Shown: positions 8,331-16,715 of the stretch, piece after piece | Numbering within the stretch: position 1 is the stretch's first letter | How the letters are laid out: each line of letters begins with the position of its first letter | NCBI GenBank assembly: GCA_015059845.1 | Contig: SUZR01000002.1 | Location: 1-64,000, forward strand | From: Rikenellaceae bacterium | GTDB taxonomy: Bacteria > Bacteroidota > Bacteroidia > Bacteroidales > Rikenellaceae | Direction of reading: 5' to 3' | DNA: 64,000 nt | Program-made: the position numbers and the translations under genes | Notes under the pieces: model-generated | The model's database searches: none | Seen by the model: only the letters and a program-made list of their open reading frames with translations | What the model was told of the DNA's origin: nothing

Positions 8331-8472
8331 TTATTTGCCTATTGAGGTCTTGGACTACCTGTAGCACAAATAATGAATAAAGCCCACGTGCAGAAACAGC
8401 AACGTGAGCGCCAAACTTTATTCATTGTGCTACATAAATTGAAAGTGTCCAAGTTCCAATAGGCACGAATAA
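8331..8472 (-). ncRNA. Long imperfect hairpin, possible structured RNA or miniature element
   Basis: The segment folds on itself over about 140 bases. Outer arms: TTATT (8331-8335) with AATAA (8468-8472), and TGCCTATTG...CTTGGAC (8336-8355) with GTCCAAG..CAATAGGCA (8447-8465). After an asymmetric internal loop, inner arms pair GTAGCACAA and ATGAATAAAG (8361-8369, 8373-8382) with CTTTATTCATTGTGCTAC (8416-8433). CACGT (8385-8389) pairs with ACGTG (8402-8406) at the tip. On the minus strand the structure is followed by a T run (8310-8316). The closing stem, bubble and terminal stem layout recalls 6S RNA, but I cannot confirm that; a MITE-like repeat is the main alternative. Confidence 0.45.
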
Positions 8473-8599
8473 AAGCTAACGCTTTATATCAAATATGTTA
8501 TAAAAATTTTATTTTTCTATATTCAAAAATATTTTAAGGGTTATACATATAGCAAATATAATGATTTTTACTGACATCACACACTATTTCTCAAATAAT

Positions 8600-8627
8600 T
8601 TTGAATTTTGAATTTTGAATTTTGAAT
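8600..8627 (+). repeat. Four tandem heptamers TTTGAAT
   Basis: Four exact heptamer copies, the reverse complement of the array at 3199-3226, lie immediately upstream of the -7 box of the ABC ATPase gene. Every unit contains a TTTG, the -33 consensus. Confidence 0.9.
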
Positions 8628-8633
8628 TTTCGT

Positions 8634-8641
8634 TATCTTTG
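8634..8641 (+). promoter_or_regulatory. -7 box for the ABC ATPase gene; likely leaderless
   Basis: TATCTTTG ends only 4 bases before the ATG at 8646, so transcription should start at or next to the start codon. The heptamer array offers TTTG copies 16 or 23 bases upstream, neither at the ideal 19-21. Confidence 0.55.
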
Positions 8642-8645
8642 TCAT

Positions 8646-9296
8646 ATGATAAAGGCTAATAACATACATAAGAGTTTCGGTACGCTCGAGGTACTGAAGG
8701 GCGTATCACTTGAGGTGAAACGCTCGGAGGTGGTGTCAATCGTCGGGCAGAGCGGCGCAGGAAAGACTACGCTGCTGCAGATTCTCGGCACGCTCTCGGC
8801 AATGGACAGCGGCTCGCTACGTATTGATGGGCAGAACATTGGAGGTATGAACGATAATCAGTTATCGGATTTCCGCAACCGACATATAGGCTTTGTTTTC
8901 CAGTTCCACCATCTGTTGCCTGAGTTTACAGCTCTGGAGAATGTTATGATGCCCGCGCTTATCGCCGGCCGCAGCAGGCAGGAGGCTGAGAAGGAGGCGT
9001 TGAATCTTTTGAAGATGATGAATCTTACGGAACGTACTACGCACAAGCCCAGCGCATTGTCGGGCGGTGAGCAACAACGCGTAGCCATCGCACGAGCCAT
9101 TGTCAACCACCCCGCCCTACTGCTGGCCGATGAGCCGTCGGGAAACCTCGACACAAAGAATCGCGACGAGATACATTCACTCTTTTTCCGTCTGCGCGAC
9201 GAGCTGGGTCAAACAACCGTTATCGTTACGCACGACGATGGTTTGGCTTCGATGGCCGACCGCAAGATTACGATGCGTGACGGCATAATACTATAA
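8646..9296 (+). CDS. lolD: LolD-like ABC transporter ATP-binding protein
   Basis: The 216-residue ATPase has Walker [10 protein letters not shown] (34-42), Q loop [15 protein letters not shown], signature LSGGEQQR (138-145), Walker B LLLADE (158-163) and the His switch VTHDD. The [19 protein letters not shown] segment is typical of the LolD/MacB group that powers lipoprotein release or related envelope transport. No LolC/E-type permease is adjacent, so its partner lies elsewhere and the name is by family only. The start at 8646 is preferred over 8622, which would precede the promoter. Confidence 0.85.
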   Translation: MIKANNIHKSFGTLEVLKGVSLEVKRSEVVSIVGQSGAGKTTLLQILGTLSAMDSGSLRIDGQNIGGMNDNQLSDFRNRHIGFVFQFHHLLPEFTALENVMMPALIAGRSRQEAEKEALNLLKMMNLTERTTHKPSALSGGEQQRVAIARAIVNHPALLLADEPSGNLDTKNRDEIHSLFFRLRDELGQTTVIVTHDDGLASMADRKITMRDGIIL

Positions 9297-9300
9297 AGCA

Positions 9301-10074
9301 ATGGAGAGAGAAGAGTTACGCGACCTGCTTGAGCATCTGCACGATAAGTATAATCGTCAGGAGTTTATCGAGCCCGACCCTATAAGTATTCCCCACTCAT
9401 TCAGCGACCGCCACGACCGCGAGATTTCGGGATTCCTAGCCGCCGCCATAGCGTGGGGTAATCGCAAGGCAATCGTGAAGAGCGCCCGCCGAATGATGAC
9501 TTATATGGACAACGCCCCTGCCGACTTTGTTCGCAACGCCTCGGCAAAGGAGCTTGAACATTTGCAATCGTACGTTCATCGCACCTTTAACGGGCAAGAT
9601 TTTACCGATTTTGTACTCTGTATGCGTCATATCGTTGAACAATATGGCGGTATCGGCGAGTTCTTCGAGAGCCGTTATGAGGCTACGCAGGATATAGCAA
9701 AGGTGTTATCAGATTTCCGTCGTGAGTTTTTCCACCAGGAGCATAATCCACACTGCGAGAAGCACTTATCGTCAATAGACAAGGGAGCTGCTTGCAAGCG
9801 TCTGAATATGTATCTGCGCTGGTTTGTTCGCCACGATGAGCGAGGAGTGGATTTTGGGTTGTGGCGCAAGATTCCTATGTCGGCACTATATCTCCCCCTC
9901 GACCTACATACGGGCAATATGGGCCGCGCGCTGGGGCTGCTCAACCGCAAGCAAAACGACTGGAAGGCTACGGCCGAGATTACGGCTGCTCTGCGTGAGT
10001 TCGACGCGGAGGACCCTGTGCGATACGACTACTCGCTCTTCGGTGCGGGTATAGATGGATTCCTTAAGGTGTAA
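9301..10074 (+). CDS. TIGR02757 family protein
   Basis: The 257-residue protein carries the features of the TIGR02757 (DUF2400) family: DPISIPHSF near the N-terminus, the DREISGFLAAAIAWGNRK block, and late LRWFVR and PLDLHTGN segments. The family is common in Bacteroidetes and spirochaetes; its function is not established. It starts 4 bases after the ATPase stop and ends 2 bases before trmN6, so the three genes form an operon. Confidence 0.88.
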   Translation: MEREELRDLLEHLHDKYNRQEFIEPDPISIPHSFSDRHDREISGFLAAAIAWGNRKAIVKSARRMMTYMDNAPADFVRNASAKELEHLQSYVHRTFNGQDFTDFVLCMRHIVEQYGGIGEFFESRYEATQDIAKVLSDFRREFFHQEHNPHCEKHLSSIDKGAACKRLNMYLRWFVRHDERGVDFGLWRKIPMSALYLPLDLHTGNMGRALGLLNRKQNDWKATAEITAALREFDAEDPVRYDYSLFGAGIDGFLKV

Positions 10075-10076
10075 AT

Positions 10077-10790
10077 ATGCGAGGCAAAGGGTTTACATTC
10101 AAGCAATTCCATATCGACCACAGTCGCTGTGCAATGAAAGTTGGCACGGATGGTACCCTGCTCGGTGCGTGGGCTACGTTGCCTGCCAATGGCCGTATTC
10201 TTGACATCGGAACAGGAACGGGACTTATCGCCATAATGGCCGCGCAGCGCACTTCGGAGGCAAAAATTACCGCAATAGATATTGATGAAGAATGCGTTTT
10301 GCAGGCGCAAGAGAATGTCGCGGCCTCGCCGTGGCCTAACCGCATAGAGGTTATACTCAGCGCATTACAGGAGTTTGATACGCCCGAAAAATTCGACGTC
10401 ATTATTTCCAATCCTCCCTACTTTATTGACTCGCAACTATCGCCCGATGCGGCCCGTTGTACGGCTCGCCACACGACAACTCTGCCGTTTAACGAGTTGG
10501 TTACGGGCGTTAGACGATTGCTTGCCGACGGAGGACATTTCTCTCTCATCCTTCCACCCGCGGAGATGGAGCGGTTTCGGTCGGCAGCCCGAGGCGTAAT
10601 GTTCGTTGTTCGTGAGTGCTACGTATGGTCCACCCCAACAAGCGGTGTAAGACGCATTATGGCTGAGTTTCAGGCTGAGCCGCCCACAGAGCTTACGGCA
10701 GCGGAGAAGATTATAATCGAGGAGAAGGGCCGTCACGAATACAGCGAGGAATATCGCACTCTGACACGTGATTTTTACCTTAAATTTTGA
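10077..10790 (+). CDS. trmN6: tRNA1(Val) A37 N6-methyltransferase
   Basis: The 237-residue SAM-dependent methyltransferase has the family N-terminus with FTFKQFHIDHSRCAMKVGTD, the SAM loop DIGTGTG (43-49), an acidic residue pair in TAIDID and the NPPY catalytic motif (112-115) of N6-adenine methylases. In E. coli the enzyme (YfiC) methylates A37 of tRNA1(Val). It is the last gene of the lolD-like operon. The promoter for the next gene overlaps its stop codon. Confidence 0.93.
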   Translation: MRGKGFTFKQFHIDHSRCAMKVGTDGTLLGAWATLPANGRILDIGTGTGLIAIMAAQRTSEAKITAIDIDEECVLQAQENVAASPWPNRIEVILSALQEFDTPEKFDVIISNPPYFIDSQLSPDAARCTARHTTTLPFNELVTGVRRLLADGGHFSLILPPAEMERFRSAARGVMFVVRECYVWSTPTSGVRRIMAEFQAEPPTELTAAEKIIIEEKGRHEYSEEYRTLTRDFYLKF

Positions 10791-10817
10791 TATATTCGCA
10801 CAAATAAATTATTTTTG
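10786..10817 (+). promoter_or_regulatory. Promoter for the DUF4831 gene
   Basis: TTTG (10786-10789), a 20-base spacer and TATTTTTG (10810-10817) match the consensus fully. The -33 box overlaps the trmN6 stop. Confidence 0.82.
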
Positions 10818-10844
10818 TCAAATATTGATATAAAATATTTCGCT

Positions 10845-11759
10845 ATGAAACGAATCATTTCAATTTTAGCATTGGCTGTAATGGTATGCACCGCTGCATC
10901 AGCTCAGAATAACATCTACCGCGCCGTGGTAGGTCCTCATCAGGCTGCGGATGGCAGCATCGTTGTAGCCGACCCCTCAACAACTATTGTTGTTGACCTC
11001 ACAATCGAGAAGGAGCAGACTATCGTTGGCCCTTATGCCCGTTATGCACAGAAATATTTGGATGTACGTGGCTCATTGGTAGATAAGACAACATACTCGG
11101 TGAAGGGTGCTGCGCTATCGGTTATGGCGTGCGACGGAATCGTTAAGAGTGGCGCAACAGCCCCTGCAACAACGACCGTAGAGTCATATATGAACCCTAC
11201 AACGGAGTTTCCTAAGGTTCTTCCCGACCGCTTGAGTATGTCGCCTGTAACCATTGAGAATGCTGCGGCACAAGCTGCACAGGCGATATTCACCCTGCGC
11301 AAGAAGCGTATGGAGTTGATTACCGGCGACGCTGGAGAGAATGTATTCGGCGGCGGTCTGAAGGATGCACTTGAGGCTTTGGAGGCACAGGAGCAGGCAT
11401 ATCTGGAGTTGTTCCTCGGCAAGAAGGTTACGACCACATACACCGAGCGCGTACTCGTACCTATGACTGGCGAGGAGAGCTACGTGGTGGCGAAATTATC
11501 CTCTTCAGCAGGCTTAGAGCCCGCATCGGCAGCTAACGGTACAGAGATTAAGCTCACGGTCAAGGGTTCGGGCGTAGCTCCGCGACTCAACTCTATCCCA
11601 GAGGTTGACCCCAAGGACAAGACTGCGATTATGGTGCGTCTGGCTGCAAATGCGGCGTGCAGCGTAAGCGTTGGCGAGAAGGTTGTCGGCTCGGCAGTAT
11701 TGCCCGTATTTGAGTTAGGTCGTACGGCATACATTGCAAACACAATTATCAAGCGATAA
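10845..11759 (+). CDS. DUF4831 family secreted protein
   Basis: The 304-residue protein has a clear signal peptide (MKRIISILALAVMVCTAASA, residues 1-20). The mature part contains VDLTIEKEQTIVGPYARYAQ and the AQKYLDV segment, which I associate with the Bacteroidales DUF4831 family. It should be periplasmic or outer-membrane associated. The ATG at 10845 is chosen over an upstream frame because it begins the signal peptide and leaves about 20 bases of leader after the promoter. Function is unknown. Confidence 0.8.
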   Translation: MKRIISILALAVMVCTAASAQNNIYRAVVGPHQAADGSIVVADPSTTIVVDLTIEKEQTIVGPYARYAQKYLDVRGSLVDKTTYSVKGAALSVMACDGIVKSGATAPATTTVESYMNPTTEFPKVLPDRLSMSPVTIENAAAQAAQAIFTLRKKRMELITGDAGENVFGGGLKDALEALEAQEQAYLELFLGKKVTTTYTERVLVPMTGEESYVVAKLSSSAGLEPASAANGTEIKLTVKGSGVAPRLNSIPEVDPKDKTAIMVRLAANAACSVSVGEKVVGSAVLPVFELGRTAYIANTIIKR

Positions 11760-11775
11760 AAACAAAACCACAAAA

Positions 11776-11806
11776 TAAGGGCTGTCCGCAAGACAGCCTA
11801 TTTTTT
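11776..11806 (+). terminator. Terminator directly before the alkD-like start
   Basis: The stem GGCTGTC/GACAGCC (11780-11786 with 11792-11798) has a 5-base loop and ends in six T. The T run stops 3 bases before the next gene's ATG. Confidence 0.88.
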
Positions 11807-11809
11807 ACT

Positions 11810-12454
11810 ATGGCAAACAACACCTCACAAATGATAGCCCTTCTGGGTGCAATGCGTAAGCAGATGAATGGCGCTGTGGCCGATGCTATGTATTATTACG
11901 GAGCTGATTATGGTCTCAACTATGGCGTAAGTCTTCCTACCGTACGACAAATTGCACGCGAGCAGGAGAAGGACCACGCACTGGCGTTATACCTATACAA
12001 GCAGCAGGTGCGCGAATTGCGCCTTGCCGCACTCCATATTGCTCAAGCGGAGGCTATCACGATGGAGGAACTACCCACGTGGGCCGAGGGGGTGATAAAT
12101 TCGGAGATAGCCGAGGAGATGGCCTTCGCCCTATTGCCTCACACAACAATCATATCGGATATATTCGCCGCCTGGAGCGAGAGCGACAATGAATTTCTGG
12201 TGTATGCTACACTGATGGCCGCGGCAAGAAGCGAGTTGGCTCGAGATACGAACATAGTAAATGCAACCCCGAATATTCTATCACGATTCTCAGCTTCGCG
12301 CATCATAGCACAGGGTGTCGTGGCTCTGCTTGCTGCGGCGTATGACTGCGATGCAGAGGCCCGAAAAGCTGTTGCTGAAGTGATAGAGGGGTTAGAGGAG
12401 TCGCCTGCTGCTGATTACGTGAAGGAGGAGATGAGCTGGCGTATGGAGTTTTAA
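11810..12454 (+). CDS. AlkD-like DNA alkylation repair (HEAT-like repeat) protein
   Basis: The 214-residue all-helical protein resembles the DNA alkylation repair family: GVSLPTVRQIARE, then YLYKQQVRELRLAALHIA and later helical repeats. AlkD glycosylases remove N3- and N7-alkyl purines; members such as this short version may differ in activity, and I cannot see a decisive catalytic residue. The ATG lies only 3 bases after a terminator T run, leaving no ribosome binding site, so the true start may be the Met at codon 8 (11831). Its stop overlaps the convergent thioredoxin stop. Confidence 0.78.
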   Translation: MANNTSQMIALLGAMRKQMNGAVADAMYYYGADYGLNYGVSLPTVRQIAREQEKDHALALYLYKQQVRELRLAALHIAQAEAITMEELPTWAEGVINSEIAEEMAFALLPHTTIISDIFAAWSESDNEFLVYATLMAAARSELARDTNIVNATPNILSRFSASRIIAQGVVALLAAAYDCDAEARKAVAEVIEGLEESPAADYVKEEMSWRMEF

Positions 12455-12774
12455 TAGACCTCCACCCTATCGTAGCGGCGAATAATATCCACTAACGTTT
12501 CAAGCGTAACCATTCCGCTATTGCGCCACAACATACGCCCTCGACGGAAGAACATCAGCGTAGGAACAGACATCACGCGGAAGTGCTGCACCAGTCCAAC
12601 ACTTTCGTATTGGTCCACATCCACACGCAACACATCAACCGAACTCCCAAATTGCTGCTCTATGGCATCGAGTATAGGGTGCATCGCCTTGCACGGGCCA
12701 CACCACGTAGCATAGAAATCGACCAGCACCAAGCGGTTACGTGCCGTAAGAGAGTTTAATTCATTAATAGTCAT
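12451..12774 (-). CDS. Thioredoxin
   Basis: The 107-residue protein has the thioredoxin fold with active site WCGPC (Trp24 to Cys28), DFYATWCGPCKAM context, the cis-Pro in SVPTLMFF and the RVDVDQ strand. It has no signal peptide and is cytoplasmic. The open frame extends to 12831, but those extra codons are the terminator hairpin, so the Met at 12774 is the start. A T run ends 3 bases before this ATG, leaving no Shine-Dalgarno site. No promoter is evident between. Confidence 0.92.
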   Translation of the reverse strand: MTINELNSLTARNRLVLVDFYATWCGPCKAMHPILDAIEQQFGSSVDVLRVDVDQYESVGLVQHFRVMSVPTLMFFRRGRMLWRNSGMVTLETLVDIIRRYDRVEVY

Positions 12775-12777
12775 ACG

Positions 12778-12814
12778 AAAAAAATAAGGTTGTCCAACAT
12801 ATTGGACAACCTTA
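12778..12814 (-). terminator. Terminator after radA
   Basis: The perfect 13-base stem (12785-12797 with 12802-12814) has a 4-base loop, followed leftwards by seven T. It ends 3 bases before the thioredoxin ATG. Confidence 0.93.
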
Positions 12815-12833
12815 TACAAATCTCGCGCCACGA

Positions 12834-14204
12834 TTAAAACTCCTCACAGAATAATGCTCGTGGCAACTCTCCTATATTATTGATATAGACAACCTCAATT
12901 CCCTTAGGCATCTTTACCCCTTTACGCAGGAATCCCGACACTACAATACGACGAAAACCCAATCGTGCCGCCTCGCTCACGCGCTGCTCGGTACGTGGAG
13001 CAGGTCGCACCTCGCCCGAAAGACCAATCTCGCCAGCACAGCAGACACCATCGGCTATGGGGCGGTCGTAATATGACGATATAACGGCCGACACAATCGC
13101 CAAATCCAATCCCGGGTCGGCCACGCGAAAACCGCCTGCAAAGTTCAAAAAGACATCCTTCTGGAACATCTTCATCCCCACACGCTTCTCCAGCACAGCC
13201 AACAACATACCCATACGGCGTGGGTCGTAGCCCGTAGCATTTCGTTGCGGTGTACCATACGCAGCATTGCTCACCAAGGCCTGCACCTCGATAAGATATG
13301 GACGAATACCATCCACTGAAGCACCTACGGCAATACCGCTCAGCGGCTCCTCATAGTGCGAGAGAAGTATCTCCGAAGGATTCTCCACAGCACGCAGGCC
13401 ATTGTCCAACATCTCGAAAACACCTATCTCGAACGTCGCACCGAAACGATTCTTTATTCCGCGCAGGATACGATATATATTATTTCCATCGCCCTCGAAC
13501 TGCAACACAACATCCACGATATGCTCCAGAATCTTCGGGCCAGCGATAGTTCCATCCTTGGTTATATGACCAATGATAAATATTGACGTTCCCGTAGTCT
13601 TGGCATACTTCAGCAGTGCTGCGGCGCACTCGCGTATCTGCGACACGCTGCCAGCCGAAGAGTCAACCGTATCGGTAAAGATGGTCTGTATAGAGTCAAT
13701 CACCACAACATCGGGGCGGTACTCGTTCATCTGCGTAAGGATATTCTCGAGCGATGTCTCGGAGTAGATATAACACTCCTCATTACCTATACCCAAACGC
13801 TCGGCACGCATACCAATCTGCTCGGCAGACTCCTCACCCGACACGTAGAGAGTCTTAAGCGAGTGGTTAGTGAGTGCTATCTGGAGACTCAGGGTTGACT
13901 TACCGATACCCGGCTCGCCACCCAACAGCACCAATGAGCCTGGCACCAGGCCTCCGCCCAACACACGGTTCACCTCGGCATTATGCAAATCCAGACGCTT
14001 GTGCGACGAGCGCTCTATCTCGCTGACACGCTGCGGCGGAGTGGTTGTAGCAGCTGCCGCCACGGCAACAGACGAGGAGCTGCTCTTGGCAATAATCTCC
14101 TCCGTAAAGGTGTTCCACTCGCCACACGAGGGGCAGCGGCCCAACCATTTGGGAGCCTCAAAACCGCACTCGCGGCAGAAATATGCCTTCTTTACTTTAG
14201 CCAT
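12834..14204 (-). CDS. radA: DNA repair protein RadA
   Basis: The 456-residue protein has the N-terminal C4 zinc finger (Cys10, Cys13, Cys24, Cys27), Walker A GEPGIGKST (96-104), the VIDSIQT Walker B region, the RadA-specific KNRFG motif and a C-terminal Lon-like domain (GEIGLSGEVR). RadA is a RecA-like branch migration helicase in recombinational repair. It is the last gene of the M23-like, dxr, rseP, radA run, starting 1 base after rseP. Confidence 0.97.
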   Translation of the reverse strand: MAKVKKAYFCRECGFEAPKWLGRCPSCGEWNTFTEEIIAKSSSSSVAVAAAATTTPPQRVSEIERSSHKRLDLHNAEVNRVLGGGLVPGSLVLLGGEPGIGKSTLSLQIALTNHSLKTLYVSGEESAEQIGMRAERLGIGNEECYIYSETSLENILTQMNEYRPDVVVIDSIQTIFTDTVDSSAGSVSQIRECAAALLKYAKTTGTSIFIIGHITKDGTIAGPKILEHIVDVVLQFEGDGNNIYRILRGIKNRFGATFEIGVFEMLDNGLRAVENPSEILLSHYEEPLSGIAVGASVDGIRPYLIEVQALVSNAAYGTPQRNATGYDPRRMGMLLAVLEKRVGMKMFQKDVFLNFAGGFRVADPGLDLAIVSAVISSYYDRPIADGVCCAGEIGLSGEVRPAPRTEQRVSEAARLGFRRIVVSGFLRKGVKMPKGIEVVYINNIGELPRALFCEEF

Positions 14205-14205
14205 T

Positions 14206-15528
14206 TTACTTTGTAAACAAACGATATATATCGTTTCCGTTAGCGTAAATCAACAACGCAAAGAGGATTGCAAAACCGACGTACTGCATCACCTCCAAAA
14301 ACTTATCGCTCGGCTTACGGCCCGTTATCATCTCCCACAGGGTGAAGAGAGCGTGACCGCCATCCAATCCCGGAATGGGAAGGATATTCATCACAGCAAG
14401 AATCACAGACAAGAATGCCGTCATAGTCCAGAAACGCAACCAATCCCACTCCGAGGGGAAGATATTACCGATAGCGATAAAGCCGCCCAACTCCTCGTAC
14501 ATCTTGGTCTTGGGCTGAAAAATAAGTTTCAACTGCTGCCAATATTCAGCCACGGTATCAAATGCCAAGCCTACACCCGCAGGAATAGCCTCAAAGAAGG
14601 TGAAGGTACGTGTACGCGGCTGGAAGAGATCGCCCTTAAACATTACGCCAATCTTACCCTCTGCATTAATGGGTACATTCAGCTCGTTTGCCACGCCACC
14701 ACGCATAACGGTGAGAGCCACAGTATCGCTCTTATGCTGCTGCAACAGCTCGGTTATCTCCTGCGCACCTATTGCCTTCTCGCCATTCAAGGCCACAACC
14801 TGGTCGCCAACCTTTAGGCCCGACTCAATAGCCGAAGGTGAGGCCAAAGAGTCAATAAAGAAGGGCATACGCAACAGATACAAATCCTCATACTCACGGT
14901 TACGGCGCATCTCAAGCAGCTGCTCGAAGGGAATAGTGAAGGCTACCTGCTCACCATCGCGGTCAACGACAACGTGGCGGTCCTCCTTGGTAAGCAACAG
15001 CTTTGAGCGCACCTCGTTGATATCATCTATCGCCTCGCCATCTATTGATACGAACTTATCGCCATCGCGGAAGCCCATACGCTCAGCCGACTCGTTAAAG
15101 ACATAACCCCACTTCACATCCTCATTAGCCATATATGACTCGCCATAGACGTAGCGGATACCGGTGTAAATCATCATTGCCATCAGGATGTTCATCACAA
15201 CACCTGCAATCATCACCATAAAACGCTGCCACGCAGGCTTTGCGCGGAACTCATAGGGCTGCACGGGGGCCTGCATCTGCTCAAGGTCCATACTCTCGTC
15301 AATCATTCCGGCAATCTTCACATAGCCACCCAGCGGCAACCAGCCTACACCATACTCAGTATCGCCACGCTTCCACTTGAAGAGCGAGAACCAGGGGTCA
15401 AAGAATATATAAAACTTCTCGACACGAATCTTGAAAACTCGCGCCATAATAAAATGTCCGAACTCGTGAATCGCCACAAGGAGCGACAAACTCATAAAAA
15501 ATTGCAGTACTTTAATCAGAATTTCCAT
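14206..15528 (-). CDS. rseP: Site-2 membrane metalloprotease RseP
   Basis: The 440-residue membrane protease has HEFGH (21-25, zinc ligands His21 and His25), two PDZ regions in the periplasmic part, and the C-terminal NILPIPGLDGGH motif that supplies the Asp ligand. RseP cuts anti-sigma factors and leftover signal peptides inside the membrane. The order dxr-rseP is common in Bacteroidetes. It is 14 bases from dxr. Confidence 0.96.
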   Translation of the reverse strand: MEILIKVLQFFMSLSLLVAIHEFGHFIMARVFKIRVEKFYIFFDPWFSLFKWKRGDTEYGVGWLPLGGYVKIAGMIDESMDLEQMQAPVQPYEFRAKPAWQRFMVMIAGVVMNILMAMMIYTGIRYVYGESYMANEDVKWGYVFNESAERMGFRDGDKFVSIDGEAIDDINEVRSKLLLTKEDRHVVVDRDGEQVAFTIPFEQLLEMRRNREYEDLYLLRMPFFIDSLASPSAIESGLKVGDQVVALNGEKAIGAQEITELLQQHKSDTVALTVMRGGVANELNVPINAEGKIGVMFKGDLFQPRTRTFTFFEAIPAGVGLAFDTVAEYWQQLKLIFQPKTKMYEELGGFIAIGNIFPSEWDWLRFWTMTAFLSVILAVMNILPIPGLDGGHALFTLWEMITGRKPSDKFLEVMQYVGFAILFALLIYANGNDIYRLFTK

Positions 15529-15542
15529 TATAACTATTTGTT

Positions 15543-16697
15543 TTATTTCAACTTAAGATACTCAGCCGCCAATGCACGCGACTCCTCATTCAACGCCTCA
15601 TAATCCTTCAGCGTAGGATGTTCCACAAATCTTGCTTTGCTTAGAGCATACTCTATCGAGGCTGTAATATCGGTAAAACGGCACTTACCAGCCAAGAAAG
15701 CTGCCACAGCCACCTCATTTGAGCCATTCATAACGCAGGCAGCCGTACCGCCACGTCGCATACAATCGTAAGCGATATCGAGGGCGGGATACTTCACCCT
15801 ATCGGGCTCGGCAAAAGTCAGAGTAGGGTGTGCCAGGAAATCGAATCGCTCCTGCGGGCGTGAAGCACGATGCGGGAACATAAGTGCGTAGCTGATAGGC
15901 ATATGCATATCTGGCGTACCGAGTTGCGCCTTGATAGCTCCATCCTCAAACTCAACCATCGAGTGAACTATCGACTGCGGATGAATAAGCACAGATATCT
16001 TATCTGCGCCAACACCAAAGAGCCAATGCGCCTCGATAACCTCAAAGCCCTTATTTACGAGCGTAGCCGAGTCTATGGTAATCTTTGCACCCATCGACCA
16101 CTGCGGATGCTTCAGTGCGCGTTCGGGCGTAACCGAAGACAACTCCGCCATTGGCACATCGCGCAGAGCGCCTCCACTACAAGTCACAATCAAGCGACGA
16201 ATTGGCGACTGCTCGCCCGCAAGGCACTGGAAGATAGCTGAATGCTCGGAGTCAATGGGCAGGATAGGCACCTGCTTCTCAACGGCCATACGCATAACCA
16301 AATCACCACCCACGACAAGCGTCTCCTTATTGGCCAGAGCAATCTTCTTGCCCGCCTCAATCGCAGCAACAGTCGGGTGCAGGCCTGCATAACCGACCAA
16401 AGCGTTCACCACAACATCTACGGTAGATTGTTGCACTACCTGACAGATGGCGTCACTACCCGTATAGACCTTTATTGGATATGGCTCAAGCGCCTGCTTG
16501 AGCTGTTCATATTTTGTCTCATCACCAATAACCACACTATCAACATCAAACTCTATGGCCTGACGCGCAAGCAGTTCCCAATTACGGCCTGCCACAAGCG
16601 AGGTCACCTCAAACAAATCGGGATTCTCAGCCACGATATCGAGCGTCTGCACTCCAATGGAGCCCGTAGAGCCGAGAATTGACAATCGTTGTTTCAT
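15543..16697 (-). CDS. dxr: 1-deoxy-D-xylulose 5-phosphate reductoisomerase
   Basis: The 384-residue enzyme makes 2-C-methyl-D-erythritol 4-phosphate, the first committed step of the MEP isoprenoid pathway. NADPH-binding GSTGSIG (9-15), the ALANKETLVVGG block, PIDSEHSAIFQ and the GNEVAV-like NGSNEVAV segment are all present. The ATG at 16697 is preferred over a TTG three codons upstream. ispE of the same pathway lies at 42611. Confidence 0.97.
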   Translation of the reverse strand: MKQRLSILGSTGSIGVQTLDIVAENPDLFEVTSLVAGRNWELLARQAIEFDVDSVVIGDETKYEQLKQALEPYPIKVYTGSDAICQVVQQSTVDVVVNALVGYAGLHPTVAAIEAGKKIALANKETLVVGGDLVMRMAVEKQVPILPIDSEHSAIFQCLAGEQSPIRRLIVTCSGGALRDVPMAELSSVTPERALKHPQWSMGAKITIDSATLVNKGFEVIEAHWLFGVGADKISVLIHPQSIVHSMVEFEDGAIKAQLGTPDMHMPISYALMFPHRASRPQERFDFLAHPTLTFAEPDRVKYPALDIAYDCMRRGGTAACVMNGSNEVAVAAFLAGKCRFTDITASIEYALSKARFVEHPTLKDYEALNEESRALAAEYLKLK

Positions 16698-16715
16698 TAA
16701 AATCAATCTTCTGAG

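Larger units (their letters stand above)
8277..8645. other. Gene-free stretch between zinc-ribbon genes and the ABC ATPase
   Basis: Besides the hairpin at 8331-8472, the region holds AT-rich sequence, the heptamer array at 8600-8627 and a -7 box at 8634-8641. No coding frame is convincing. Confidence 0.7.

Noticed and set aside
12775..12831. N-terminal extension of thioredoxin
   Set aside because: These codons are the radA terminator hairpin; the thioredoxin fold starts at the Met at 12774.
13870..14817. Long plus-strand frame of 315 residues across radA and rseP
   Set aside because: It crosses the border of two well-supported opposite-strand genes and matches no family.
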